A stretch of DNA of 64,000 bases, taken from contig NC_027860.1 of assembly GCF_000187245.1 (NCBI RefSeq), positions 1,178,001-1,242,000 on the forward strand, given 5' to 3'. The DNA comes from Ogataea parapolymorpha DL-1. Lineage: Eukaryota > Ascomycota > Pichiomycetes > Pichiales > Pichiaceae. A model generated the notes under the pieces. The model saw nothing but the letters and a program-made list of their open reading frames with translations, did not search any database and was not told where the DNA came from. The translations under genes and the position numbers were made by a program. Each line of letters begins with the position of its first letter. Within the stretch, counting starts at the first letter, position 1. This document shows positions 18,065 through 27,287 of the stretch, piece by piece.

Positions 18065-18120
18065 GGGGAGTGACGTGGTTGCTTGAAGTGGCACAATTTC
18101 CACAGTTTTCTAGATACCGA

Positions 18121-18131
18121 TATATATATAA
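18121..18131 (+). promoter_or_regulatory. TATA box of the STF2-like gene
   Basis: TATATATATAA begins 63 bp upstream of the ATG at 18184, a normal TATA-to-start spacing for a stress-inducible yeast gene. Confidence 0.6.
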
Positions 18132-18183
18132 ACTCAGGAAATACAGCATTTTGATCAAGTTTAGAATTACTCTTTGATTTAAA

Positions 18184-18450
18184 ATGGCAAGAACCGAAAA
18201 ATGGAACGACAAGGGCTCTCACACAGAGCCAAGATACTTTACCCACAGTGGACACTTTGATCAGGACCCTAACCATGTGAAGAAAGGTGGTTTTGGTAAG
18301 GGCAATTGGGGCAAAGACGGTGATGAATTAGAGGACTTGATCAATGCGGGAGAGATTCCACCTGTTTTCAAGAAAGAAAGACGTGGCTCCAATCATTCCC
18401 AAAATGAAGAAAGGTTCCACAAAGTCCAGATGCAGACTTTAGATGAGTGA
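18184..18450 (+). CDS. STF2: STF2/TMA10-family small stress protein
   Basis: The 88-aa protein aligns in full with the Stf2/Tma10 family: an ARTEKWNDKGSHTEPRYFTH start, then a GGFGKGNWGKDGDELEDLI core and the strongly conserved IPPVFKKERRGSNHS. In S. cerevisiae Stf2 is a hydrophilin-like protein linked to the F1Fo-ATPase inhibitor and to desiccation tolerance, and Tma10 associates with ribosomes. The sequence is very hydrophilic and Gly-rich and is probably disordered. A clear TATA box and an exact PACE element lie upstream, consistent with stress induction. I cannot decide between the STF2 and TMA10 names, since those are Saccharomyces duplicates. It is convergent with ELP4, about 125 bp away. 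Confidence 0.88.
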   Translation: MARTEKWNDKGSHTEPRYFTHSGHFDQDPNHVKKGGFGKGNWGKDGDELEDLINAGEIPPVFKKERRGSNHSQNEERFHKVQMQTLDE

Positions 18451-18502
18451 CTGCTAGCAGTTACTATAGTTGAGGCAGCGATGTAGATCGTGTCTCATTT
18501 AC

Positions 18503-18531
18503 GACGCATTGATTTCATGACGCATTGATTT
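18503..18531 (+). repeat. Two tandem copies of a 13-bp repeat between STF2-like and ELP4
   Basis: GACGCATTGATTT occurs at 18503-18515 and again at 18519-18531, a 16-bp period. It lies in the 3' intergenic space of a convergent gene pair. It is probably a slippage duplication. Confidence 0.7.
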
Positions 18532-18576
18532 AACGGATATATAAGTAATGAATGAGTATTACAATTGGTTCTTAGA

Positions 18577-19782
18577 TTAAAACTCCAATTTCTTGTCATC
18601 ATTAGTTTCTTCGTCCTCGACCGGAATACTCCACTTTTCAATCTCAAAGCGTCTTCGTCCATTCTTAAAGCTGTATTCCATCTCCTGGACACACATAAGG
18701 CCAGACTCGCTCAAAATAGGCAGTTTGTAAACGTTCAAGTGCCCATGCTTTATTTTGGCAGGTTGGTTTTTGTAGACTCGCTCCATTAAATCGTGCAGCT
18801 GAGGGTCAAACGGACGCAGTTCAATGACAGAATCAAACAGCAGCTCAATGTAGCCAATAAGGGGGTTATTTCGAGGGTACAGATCAAGGTTGACAGTCAT
18901 GAATAGGGCGACTTGATTTGGGTATTTTTTGAGAATCTGTTTCAGACCGTGGACAAACCTCAGGATTTCTGGTGCGCTAGTCTCGTTCTGATAAACCAAA
19001 GGGTTTAGAAACAAAGGCACTGCAATTCTAACTATTTTGTTGGGTTGTTTGATGACAGTATCTTCGATCCGCTTCAATGTTCTTGGCAAATTATCATTAG
19101 GAATACATGTTAGTTCGTGAGGTCCAGGCGCAACTGTTAGCACGGAGGTGATATCGAATTGGTTATTGTAGTGGGGATATTGGTCTATTGTATCATCGTC
19201 GCTCTCATTTTTTCTTTGATTCAGCCCGTAACGCCAGGCAATCTTCAAATCATTACTTTGATTCACTATGTTGGAGACACTAACCTTGGACTCATTTTGC
19301 TGAACTTTTTCTTTCTTCCTTTCTTTACTCCCCTTGTATACTCCAGGAAGACCTTTGGCCCAGTTCTGGTCCAAACCCACCAAGACATCGTGGGTATTGG
19401 GCTGGGATGGGTTGATTCTGTTGTGTGCAATGCCTTGAGCTAGAAACAGTTTTGACAAAGTAGATGCAAAATCTGTGGTCCCAGTTTCTTCTATCAGTAT
19501 CGAGGACCCTACAGGTAGTCCCTGATGACCCAATACACTGTCTATGTCACTGGAACCAGTAGATATGCATGGCTGCGACGTAAGGATCGATGGTTTCACA
19601 CCGACATGATTCGCCAATGCATTTTCAGAATTCCTCTTGGGTGTGCCCCCTGCTAAAGCTGCTCGAGAAACGTATTCACCAGCCCTTCTATTAGGAGCAG
19701 CCCTAGGGATTAGAGGACTGGGGGCTCCAACTAGTTGAGGAGTTGGGCCACTAACGATCTCTCCCCTTCTTCTGAAAGACAT
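18577..19782 (-). CDS. ELP4: Elongator complex subunit Elp4
   Basis: This 401-aa protein has the Elp4/PAXNEB pattern. A Gly/Pro/Arg-rich N-terminus is followed by the degenerate RecA-like ATPase core beginning CISTGSSDIDSVLGHQGLPVGSSILIEE, where a classical Walker A is missing, as in all Elp4 proteins. Later come LKIAWRYGLNQRK and HLNVYKLPILSESGLMCVQEMEYSFKNGRRRFEIEKWSIP, the closing strands of the fold. Elp4, Elp5 and Elp6 form a hexameric ring that binds tRNA and completes Elongator, the enzyme for xcm5/ncm5 modification of wobble uridine. The gene is divergent from FZO1 over 136 bp. The start is an ATG and matches the usual MSFRRR-type N-terminus. Confidence 0.93.
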   Translation of the reverse strand: MSFRRRGEIVSGPTPQLVGAPSPLIPRAAPNRRAGEYVSRAALAGGTPKRNSENALANHVGVKPSILTSQPCISTGSSDIDSVLGHQGLPVGSSILIEETGTTDFASTLSKLFLAQGIAHNRINPSQPNTHDVLVGLDQNWAKGLPGVYKGSKERKKEKVQQNESKVSVSNIVNQSNDLKIAWRYGLNQRKNESDDDTIDQYPHYNNQFDITSVLTVAPGPHELTCIPNDNLPRTLKRIEDTVIKQPNKIVRIAVPLFLNPLVYQNETSAPEILRFVHGLKQILKKYPNQVALFMTVNLDLYPRNNPLIGYIELLFDSVIELRPFDPQLHDLMERVYKNQPAKIKHGHLNVYKLPILSESGLMCVQEMEYSFKNGRRRFEIEKWSIPVEDEETNDDKKLEF

Positions 19783-19807
19783 ACTGTATTTATGAAAAAA
19801 CTTTTAC

Positions 19808-19815
19808 TGACGTAA
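19808..19815 (+). promoter_or_regulatory. Candidate ATF/CREB half-site (TGACGTAA) between ELP4 and FZO1
   Basis: TGACGTAA lies in the 136-bp divergent promoter, 26 bp from the ELP4 start and about 104 bp from the FZO1 start. It resembles bZIP sites of the Sko1/Aca1 type. The same octamer occurs upstream of the FSH1-like gene at 1833-1840. Function is not shown. Confidence 0.3.
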
Positions 19816-19918
19816 TACGGGGAAATAACAACAATTTTTGTGTTAAGACCGTTTTGCTCTGACCACTGGAACGAGGTCGACATCCTTAACTGTCTCAGTT
19901 TATCACAACAAGTAAAGA

Positions 19919-22486
19919 ATGTCAGGAGACAAGTTTGAAAAAGATCATAATCCGGCTGAGGTCTCTCTAGGCGAGTCCGACCAAGATGATAACGCCACCC
20001 TTTTTGGATCAAATGGAGACCCTCAAGGTCCTGCAGTAGCAAATTATAATATAAGGGAGGGCACGCTTGATGGTCAGACCCTTGTAAATGGTGAGCAAGG
20101 AATTAGAACAGAGAATAACATCTCAGTATTGAATGGAAATTCTGCGCAAGCAACAGATTTGGCGAGGTCTCAATTATCGCAACTACAATACAACGAGAAC
20201 AGGATATCGTTAGATCGCTCCATCAATACTGCCTCCAATATTTTGAGCAATTTGCAAGCAGAGAACAGCGTGCGTCCCATATACTACCCAACCAATATAC
20301 AGGATGAGACGTTGGACTCCAAGTTGAACTCAAAAAGCTCTAAGCTTGCTCTCATCAGGCACAACTCAGTGGGGAACTCTCAGCATTTACTGACCGAGCC
20401 TAGAGACTCATCTTCTGAAACATACAGTTTTGAACTATTGAAAATCAATTTGAAAATAGGACCCAGCTCCGAAAATTTACTTCAAACGCTGGACAAAAGT
20501 GCTCTCTCTCAGCTCTTAAACGAGAAATTCTCGCATATAAAAAGACACCTGAGGTCTCTAAGGGAGAGAATCGACGATACGTCCTCGAAAGTTCTAGTAA
20601 CAGGGGATTTGAACTCCGGTAAGTCTGCATTTTGTAACGCTCTTTTGAGAAGAAAAGTGATGCCCGAGGACCAACAGCCTTGCACAAATGTGTTTTGTGA
20701 AATAATCGATGCACGTGATAACAACAACGGCATTGAGGAAGTTCACGCGATTCCTATTGGATCTGTGTATCTGAAGAACGATGAGCGAACATACAAAATA
20801 TTTCCTTTAGAAGAGTTGGAGCATCTTGTTTATCAAAGTGAACATTACTCGCTTTTGATAGTGTATGTGACAGATAATCGGCCTGTGAATCAGTCACTGC
20901 TCAAAAATGGAGTCATCGATATTAAGCTCATAGATGCACCAGGGCTCAATTTGGATTCTTATCATACCACACAGGTGTTTTCCAGACAAGAGGAAATTGA
21001 TTTGGTTGTCTTTGTGGTCAATGCCGAAAACCACTTCACATTATCTGGCAGGGAATTCATCTCTAGTGCAACAAATGACAAAAACTTAATCTTCATCGTC
21101 GTCAACAAATTTGACAATATCAGAGATCAAAACAAATGCAAGCGCAAGATTATGGACCAGGTTCACAGTTTGTCCCCAGAAACATATAAAAATTCAAGCA
21201 ATTTCGTGCATTTCGTTTCTTCCAAAGAAATGATCAATCAGAATCCGGGTGGTGATGGTCCAGACGGTAATCCTGATGATGGAGATGGCCCTCATTCTCC
21301 CGATTTCGACCATTTAGAAGCTTCATTGCGAAAATTCCTCGTTGAAAAAAGATCTCTGTCCAAGCTTCTTCCTGCAAAGAATTATCTCGTTAAACTCTAC
21401 TCTGATCTCATTGAACTTTCTCAGATCAATGAAAAACTATACAACGAAAGCAAGATAGGTGCAGAGAATGAACTAAAGAAACTTGGACCTCAATACGATG
21501 AAATCCTGCAATCATCAGCTAAGACAAACGAAAAGATATCAAGGTTAATTGAGTCTGTGTCATCTGAAGTTTACACAAATTCACGCGATCAAATCAATCG
21601 AATCATCAACGAAGTGGATCATTTGAGCCTGGGTATCAAATTTGAAGGTTATTCCAATATCACTGAATTTGCTCGACAAGTTCAGGAAAGAATTATAGGA
21701 AAGATACTGGAGGTGGTTAATTCTGCTGAGGAACATGCTCGTAACGAAACCAGTTCTGCCATCGATGAAATCAAAAGATTAGGAGTTCAAGCTCTCGGAG
21801 AAGGTAGTCTGCCTAACACAAGATTCATCCCAAGTTCGATGTACTCGAAGAAGAAAGACAACTTGCAGCGCCATATTGACAATGAAGTTTCCCTATTTGA
21901 CTTTGTTGACCCAAATTTCGAAAGTTTTTGCAAGATCTGCGGTATCACTATTCCTGATTCCAGAACGAACCTACTGATAGGCCTGACTGCCAATAAACTC
22001 TGGGCAGGTGGTTTATCGAGTATGGCTATTTTATACGGACCTCGGGTTATCTCGACTGTCACAGGGATTGCTTCCATATCCAATTACATCCCAAGATTTG
22101 TCGTTACCAAGGTTGTGCCAGGGACATTGATTGGTATTGCAATTGGAATGCCGTTGTACTATCTCTATAAAGATGCTCCTCACGCCTACCAAAGAAATGT
22201 TGTGAAGAAAATCAAAAGGAAAATCGAGTCCGAAGATTATCAACACTTGAACTCGCTTCGCATATCGAAGGAAGTGCGCAAGGTTTTAAACTATCCTGCA
22301 AAGGACATTTCAAATGCTTTTGCAACCACAATTGAGAAGCAGTCCTCGAGACGTTCGAAAATTTTGAGCGATCTGAAGACCAGTGAGATCAGTTTATCTT
22401 TCTACCGGGAATTGACGAAACAGGTGAAAGAACAATATCAGATCGTGCAGTCTTTTGATTTGGAATCTGTTCATACGGTCAATTAG
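19919..22486 (+). CDS. FZO1: Mitofusin Fzo1, outer-membrane fusion GTPase
   Basis: The 855-aa length matches yeast Fzo1. A Ser/Asn-rich N-terminal region of about 170 residues precedes a heptad segment and the GTPase: P-loop GDLNSGKS at 229-236, G3 DAPG at 339-342 and G4 NKFD at 396-399. Downstream heptad repeats (about 485-620) lead to two close hydrophobic segments (about 684-706 and 731-750) that anchor the protein twice in the outer membrane, leaving both ends in the cytosol. Charged coiled coil follows. Fzo1 works with Ugo1 and Mgm1 and is turned over through Mdm30-type ubiquitylation. An unusual Gly/Asp/Pro insertion (about 443-457, GGDGPDGNPDDGDGP) lies after G4. The ATG context is AAAGAATG. 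Confidence 0.96.
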   Translation: MSGDKFEKDHNPAEVSLGESDQDDNATLFGSNGDPQGPAVANYNIREGTLDGQTLVNGEQGIRTENNISVLNGNSAQATDLARSQLSQLQYNENRISLDRSINTASNILSNLQAENSVRPIYYPTNIQDETLDSKLNSKSSKLALIRHNSVGNSQHLLTEPRDSSSETYSFELLKINLKIGPSSENLLQTLDKSALSQLLNEKFSHIKRHLRSLRERIDDTSSKVLVTGDLNSGKSAFCNALLRRKVMPEDQQPCTNVFCEIIDARDNNNGIEEVHAIPIGSVYLKNDERTYKIFPLEELEHLVYQSEHYSLLIVYVTDNRPVNQSLLKNGVIDIKLIDAPGLNLDSYHTTQVFSRQEEIDLVVFVVNAENHFTLSGREFISSATNDKNLIFIVVNKFDNIRDQNKCKRKIMDQVHSLSPETYKNSSNFVHFVSSKEMINQNPGGDGPDGNPDDGDGPHSPDFDHLEASLRKFLVEKRSLSKLLPAKNYLVKLYSDLIELSQINEKLYNESKIGAENELKKLGPQYDEILQSSAKTNEKISRLIESVSSEVYTNSRDQINRIINEVDHLSLGIKFEGYSNITEFARQVQERIIGKILEVVNSAEEHARNETSSAIDEIKRLGVQALGEGSLPNTRFIPSSMYSKKKDNLQRHIDNEVSLFDFVDPNFESFCKICGITIPDSRTNLLIGLTANKLWAGGLSSMAILYGPRVISTVTGIASISNYIPRFVVTKVVPGTLIGIAIGMPLYYLYKDAPHAYQRNVVKKIKRKIESEDYQHLNSLRISKEVRKVLNYPAKDISNAFATTIEKQSSRRSKILSDLKTSEISLSFYRELTKQVKEQYQIVQSFDLESVHTVN

Positions 22487-22820
22487 CTTGTATATACACA
22501 ACATCGCCATGTTTTTGAGGTTTATCCGAAGGTAGTGCGGCAAGCCAGATTTTCACTTTCTGGGGTTTATGGAATTTATTTTAGTTTTGCCAAAAGAAGT
22601 CAACATTAGACGGCAAATTGATCTGTTGTCAAAAAAACTCGAAGTTTCAAATTGGGCTTTTTTGGTAGTAGACTACACAAAAAGGATTTAGTTGAGTAAT
22701 TGTAAGTCATTAGCCGAGTCTTTCAGCCAGATACGGGATTTGTCGTTTTTAGGAGGCTGATCCTGAGAATCAATCACTGGCAATTCGATTTGTGTCAGAA
22801 TTCTAACAAAATCTAGCATC
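22487..22820. other. Intergenic region between FZO1 and ERV29
   Basis: 334 bp between tandem genes. I see A/T-rich tracts and no convincing motif, RNA or open frame. Confidence 0.5.
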
Positions 22821-23789
22821 ATGCAATTCAGAGGCACACAATTCCCAGGCGGTAGGAATGATTCGTTTGGAGCCCATCCACGGTCTCAACGCCAATCGTC
22901 TTTGGGAACTTCCACATCATCCGCCTTGGATTCGATCGCTCAAATGATTCCCTCTGAGAATCCGTATGTGATGAAGTTTGAAAAGTTTACCAAGCAGGTG
23001 GAGGAACTAATTGATGGGTACCTCTCACCTGCCAAACCATATGTACCATTCATTGGAAGGTTTCTAATTGTGGCCACATTTTTCGAGGACTCGCTTAGAA
23101 TAATGTCCCAATGGAAGGAGCAGGTTTACTATCTGGCAACTTTCAGACATCTCTACGAGTGGTTGGTCAAAGTGTTCCTGCTCTTTAATATAGTTTGCAT
23201 GATTACTGGAGCAGTGCTTGTCATCCTTAGAAGAAAGCCCGAAATCGCTACTGGACTCCTCTCCTCCATTGTTCTACTTCAAGGATTTGTCTACGGACTT
23301 TTCTTTGAGCCGGTGTTCTTCTTCAGGAACGTGTCTGTTATTGGCGGTTTGCTTCTTGCCTTGTCCGACTCGCTTGTTGTCGATAAGAGATCTTTGCTTA
23401 TGCCTGGCCTACCAATGATGGAGTCGAAAGACAACAAAAAATACTTTTTGTTGGTGGGTCGCATTATGCTCATAGTTTTGTTTTTGGCTTTCACAATGAC
23501 TATCAAATGGACCATCATCAACTCCCTCATTATCTTGATTGGCCTTGTGTCCTGTATGTCGATTGTGGTTGGATACAAAACCAAATTTAGTGCATCATTC
23601 TTGACTCTTCTTCTCACAGTGAACAACATGTTGACCAACCACTACTGGACTTATGGTTACAAAGACACCAGAAGAGACTATTTGAGATATGAATTCTTCC
23701 AGACCCTCAGTATCGTCGGCGGTTTGTTACTGATCGTGGACACTGGAGCTGGAGAACTCTCTGTTGACGAGAAAAAGAAGATCTACTAA
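22821..23789 (+). CDS. ERV29: COPII cargo receptor Erv29 (SURF4 family)
   Basis: The 322-aa product is a multispanning SURF4-family protein with about seven hydrophobic segments. Typical blocks are PYVPFIGRFLIVATFFEDSLRIMSQW near 73-98 and NNMLTNHYWTYGYKDTRRDYLRYEFFQTLSIVGGLLL near the end. The C-terminus is KKIY, a KKXX dilysine signal for COPI retrieval to the ER. Erv29 loads soluble cargo such as glycosylated pro-alpha-factor and carboxypeptidase Y into COPII vesicles and cycles between ER and Golgi. The N-terminal 40 residues are Ser/Gln-rich and cytosolic. It is convergent with BGL2, about 100 bp away. Confidence 0.95.
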   Translation: MQFRGTQFPGGRNDSFGAHPRSQRQSSLGTSTSSALDSIAQMIPSENPYVMKFEKFTKQVEELIDGYLSPAKPYVPFIGRFLIVATFFEDSLRIMSQWKEQVYYLATFRHLYEWLVKVFLLFNIVCMITGAVLVILRRKPEIATGLLSSIVLLQGFVYGLFFEPVFFFRNVSVIGGLLLALSDSLVVDKRSLLMPGLPMMESKDNKKYFLLVGRIMLIVLFLAFTMTIKWTIINSLIILIGLVSCMSIVVGYKTKFSASFLTLLLTVNNMLTNHYWTYGYKDTRRDYLRYEFFQTLSIVGGLLLIVDTGAGELSVDEKKKIY

Positions 23790-23888
23790 GTATTTGAAAT
23801 ACAAGATCGGTAGTCGCATTTTCAAACTTTTCACCTGTTGTCTAAGTAAATCTAAATAGAGGATGGCATATTCAATAAATGTAGGTAA

Positions 23889-24884
23889 TCACGAAGAGAA
23901 GTCACAAGTGAGATCGTACTTTTGCGATCTGTCGGCATTCCAGACACCCCAGTGTCTCTCAGAAGAGGATCCAGAGCTGTCTGGCTTCCAGGACTCATCA
24001 AAGGCCTCAAAAACGTAGGTGTTGACACCCCAACCTCTCATAGCACAGATAGCTTCCTTCCAGAACTGTTCAGCATTAGAAGTAGATGGAGTGGCAGATT
24101 CAAAGTTGTCACCTTCGGTTGGCCATCCGGTCTCGCCGATCCAGAAGTCGATGTCAGAAGAACCCTTGGTGGTTTGAATGGTTTGCAAAGCTTGCATAAT
24201 ATCATCGAAGAAAGAAAATGAAGCGTTGTTCATGGTTTGTCCCTGCCAGTAGGAGAAGGCATTGGCGTAGATGACGTCGGCGGTCTTGATGACATCGGCG
24301 TTAGCACCGTCAACCAAGACATTCCACGAGTCAACAGTTCCAACAGGCACATCACCGTAGGAGTCACCATTTTTGTCCTTGATACCGGACAATAGTTGCT
24401 TGATCTCAGAAATATCGCTGGCCAGCTGGGAAGCACTCATGTCATTTCTGTAGAGAGCCTCAGAACCAACCAAAAATGCTTGAATGGTCTTTTTGGAGAT
24501 GTTTGGCAAGTAAGAAGTCAGAGCCTCTTTCTCTGAGGAGAAAGTAGAGTCTGGGGTTGGCCAGATTCCAAGAGCAATGGTGAAGCCCTTGTCTTCGGCA
24601 ACAGGTCCTAAAATCTGGAGAGTGTTGCACGAGGACACAGAATAAACCTTCACAGTAGAAGCTTGCGAGGAGATCGTGTCCAAATCAGACTTGTAGTCCT
24701 CGGCGGTCTTACAGGAACCATCGGTGGCTTGCACACCCAAGTCAAAACCTAACTATAATGCTTGTTAGTATTATGTTCAAGCAACCGAGCCGGATAATTG
24801 ATGATGTATACTTACGCTAGCTTCAGCGTTAGACTTGGCGATCAAAAATGCAAGAGATGTCAGAACCGTTGTCGTAAACTTCAT
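23889..24884 (-). CDS. BGL2: Cell-wall endo-beta-1,3-glucanase/glucanosyltransferase Bgl2 (two exons: 24884-24816 and 24752-23889)
   Basis: Exon 1 encodes a signal peptide (MKFTTTVLTSLAFLIAKSNA) and ends after EAS. Exon 2 continues LGFDLGVQATDGSCK. The spliced protein has 310 aa, like S. cerevisiae Bgl2. It is a GH17 enzyme: VGSEALYRND carries the acid/base Glu and WIGETGWPTEG carries the nucleophile Glu. The block VGTVDSWNVLVDGANADVI is also diagnostic. The cleaved protein is secreted and binds the wall tightly, where it cuts and transfers beta-1,3-glucan chains. There is no GPI signal at the C-terminus. Without the intron the frame would lack a start and secretion signal, which supports the gene model. 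Confidence 0.96.
24753..24815 (-). other. Spliceosomal intron of BGL2 (63 nt)
   Basis: On the minus strand the donor is GTAAGT, the branch site is a perfect TACTAAC and the acceptor is TATAG, 14 nt after the branch A. It sits in phase 0 right after the signal peptide codons. Splicing joins EAS to LGFDLGVQ, the known Bgl2 mature N-terminal pattern. Confidence 0.95.
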
Positions 24885-25288
24885 TTCAGAAAGGTATCAC
24901 AAAGACTAAAACGATCGGAAGATGTTTTCAAGAAATACTAGAAGACTGACAAAAACAATCTGAGGAAAAACAACTAGAAATAATATACACACTCCACTAT
25001 TGTTTTGAAAACAAACAAGGTATTTGCCAAAATGTGGTGATTACATCAGCTTTTCTATTAATAGCATGCTCCCGAAATTGTTCGAGCCCGCTGGAAAAGA
25101 AATTTGAAACCAGGCACTTCGGCGTTTCTAGACCAAAGATCGAAGTGTAGAGGTTTTTCTGAGAGACCCGAACTAGATTTTAGCCTGATGACCGGGTAAA
25201 TCCTTGCTATCCAGGATCCACTGATCTTGGCGGTGCAACAAAAAATTTAATAAAAAATTCTTGCGTAGCTCAAGACAGACACTACCAC
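24885..25288. other. Divergent promoter region of BGL2 and NOP13
   Basis: 404 bp. On the BGL2 side a TATATTA lies about 100 bp upstream of the ATG, fitting a strongly expressed wall gene. On the NOP13 side A-rich AAAAAATTT at 25240-25248 resembles the RRPE element of ribosome-biogenesis promoters, without a visible PAC partner. No RNA or open frame is supported. Confidence 0.5.
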
Positions 25289-26320
25289 ATGCCAGAGAAA
25301 CGAAAAGCCGCAGAGCTCGAGGAGCTGGAAATCAAACTTGATGAAAAAGCACCTCTATCGAAAAAGGAGGCGAGATTGCTCAAGAAAGGAAAAAAGTCTA
25401 TCGATGAAATACAGGCGAAAAAAGCTATCGTTGTTCCTGTGGAGGAACCTAAGACTGCTAAGAAAGAGCCTGAAAACAAGGCTAAAATAGGTGTCTGGAT
25501 TGGAAACCTTGCGTATGATACAACCAGAGAGGACATAATCAGTTTTTTGGTTAGAAAGAGTGAGGAAATGGAACCAGCTATTACCGAAAACGATATCACT
25601 AGAGTTAATATTCCCAAGAAGACCGCACATAAAATTAAAGGTTTTGCTTACATTGACTTCAAATCACAGGAACATGTGGAAACAGCCATTGCTTTATCTG
25701 AGCAAGAACTGAATGGACGCAGATTGCTCATAAAAGATGCCAACTCTTTCGAAGGAAGACCTCAGAAGGCTGAAGAACCACTATCCAAAAATCCACCCTC
25801 CAGAGTTCTATTTGTTGGAAATCTCTCATTTGATACGACAGAAGAGCTTTTGGAGGAGCATTTCAGACACTGCGGAGAAATTGTTCGAATCCGAATGGCT
25901 ACGTTTGAGGATTCAGGAAAGTGCAAAGGATTTTGCTTCATCGACTTCAAGGACATCGAGGGCCCAACTAATGCTCTGAAAGACAAGACCGTGCGCAAAC
26001 TAATCAACAGACCTCTAAGACTGGAATACGGCGAAGATAGGTCTGCTAGAAAAGTCGGAAAAAGAGCTGCAGATAGACCGACAATTGCAGAGGACACAGG
26101 AGAGAGGCAATTGCCTCAAAGACAAACAGAACACAAGGTTGTTGCAAGAGAGAGAAGCCTGGGATTCCAAACCAAGAAACACAACTTCGAAAAAAATGGT
26201 AGATATAGCACGCATCATGACCCGTCCAAAAGAGTCGCCTCTTCAGTGGCATTGGCGAACGCCCCAAGACAGAGCGCAGCCATAGTCGAGCCTAAGGGTA
26301 AGAAGATTAAATTTGATTAA
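25289..26320 (+). CDS. NOP13: Nucleolar RNA-binding protein Nop13
   Basis: The 343-aa protein has a Lys/Glu-rich N-terminus followed by two RRMs. RRM1 begins GVWIGNLAYDTTREDI (about residue 68), with the typical Nop13 segment ENDITRVNIPKK. RRM2 begins RVLFVGNLSFDTTEELLEEHF (about 172), with RNP1 KGFCFIDF. A basic tail (about 255-343, ending KGKKIKFD) fits nucleolar targeting. S. cerevisiae Nop13 is found in pre-60S and 90S fractions and is a paralogue-like relative of Nop12. The order and spacing of the RRMs and the LINRPLRLEYGEDRSARKVGKRA block favour Nop13. It is convergent with GCN3, 37 bp away. Confidence 0.9.
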   Translation: MPEKRKAAELEELEIKLDEKAPLSKKEARLLKKGKKSIDEIQAKKAIVVPVEEPKTAKKEPENKAKIGVWIGNLAYDTTREDIISFLVRKSEEMEPAITENDITRVNIPKKTAHKIKGFAYIDFKSQEHVETAIALSEQELNGRRLLIKDANSFEGRPQKAEEPLSKNPPSRVLFVGNLSFDTTEELLEEHFRHCGEIVRIRMATFEDSGKCKGFCFIDFKDIEGPTNALKDKTVRKLINRPLRLEYGEDRSARKVGKRAADRPTIAEDTGERQLPQRQTEHKVVARERSLGFQTKKHNFEKNGRYSTHHDPSKRVASSVALANAPRQSAAIVEPKGKKIKFD

Positions 26321-26357
26321 ATAGATGTATAGTACGCTATTATTAAGATATCTATGA

Positions 26358-27287
26358 TTATCCGTACCACATTTTGATGAGTTCTTCGGAAACTGCTGAA
26401 GGAGTTAAAACTCCCAAGTCGGAAATAAGAGCAGTGACGTACTGATGAGGCGTGAAGTCGACGTGATGGTGGCCATTGAAGCCGTCATTGGTGTCGGTGG
26501 AGAAAGTCAATGCGTTTTCTGACGGCACAGGAAGGTCATCAGGAGAAAGCGGAAACATTCTGACAAATTTGTGTGACTCAGAGACAACATATAGAGGCTT
26601 GTTTGCATTGTGTGCTAAAACTCCAATTTGATAAGAACCTATTCTGTTTATAATTCCTCCACTCTCGGAGACACCTTCTGCTCCCATAAATACTTTATCC
26701 ACCTTGTTGAGCACATAGCCCACCTGGGAGTCATTGATCATGCAAACAGGTATTCCTTCAAGCTTCAATGCGTCCGCCATTCTTATTCCATCATTTGTGC
26801 TCTGATCTACCCTCGCTTCTGTAACAAATACGCGAAACCGCACAAATTTCTGTTTTGCGTGAACCAACAGATGGTGAACCACTCTTGAATAACCATGAAC
26901 AAGAACTGTATCATCATCTTGAATGAACTTGAGACCCACTTGCGCTATCATCTCTCTGCTCTCCTTAGCTCTTTGCAGAAACAGCTGCCCGTTCTCGACC
27001 AGATGGGTGCGACAAGCTTCCCAATCCGAATATAGATGTGTGTTTCGCAGAACAAATCTCGTGAACAGATCGCAGCCTGCAGATAGAGATATAGCATTTG
27101 GTATGGATGTTTTCAACTGTGTTGTAGCGTCTGACAGAAGGTTTATGAGTTCCGAAGAGGTGGAAGGCTGCTTGATTTTCAACATGGTAAGCAAACTTTC
27201 AATGGCAGCCACTGGCATGGTTATTTCCGGATCCTCCTCAAGAAACTTGAGATAGGTTTCCTTTATGTCGAAGTCATTAGATGTCAT
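26358..27287 (-). CDS. GCN3: Translation initiation factor eIF2B subunit alpha, Gcn3
   Basis: The 309-aa protein starts MTSNDFDIKETYLKFLEEDPEITM at the ATG 27287-27285, in line with yeast Gcn3 (305 aa). The frame stays open 72 codons farther upstream but runs antisense into MEF2 and does not match the family. Diagnostic parts are the helical N-terminus (MPVAAIESLLTMLKI), DTVLVHGYSRVV, KVFMGAEGVSESGGIINRIG and the nearly invariant C-terminus GVLTPSAVSEELIKMWYG. With Gcn2-phosphorylated eIF2, this regulatory subunit lets eIF2B be inhibited, raising GCN4 translation during amino-acid starvation. The start codon is only 37 bp from the divergent MEF2 start. Confidence 0.96.
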   Translation of the reverse strand: MTSNDFDIKETYLKFLEEDPEITMPVAAIESLLTMLKIKQPSTSSELINLLSDATTQLKTSIPNAISLSAGCDLFTRFVLRNTHLYSDWEACRTHLVENGQLFLQRAKESREMIAQVGLKFIQDDDTVLVHGYSRVVHHLLVHAKQKFVRFRVFVTEARVDQSTNDGIRMADALKLEGIPVCMINDSQVGYVLNKVDKVFMGAEGVSESGGIINRIGSYQIGVLAHNANKPLYVVSESHKFVRMFPLSPDDLPVPSENALTFSTDTNDGFNGHHHVDFTPHQYVTALISDLGVLTPSAVSEELIKMWYG

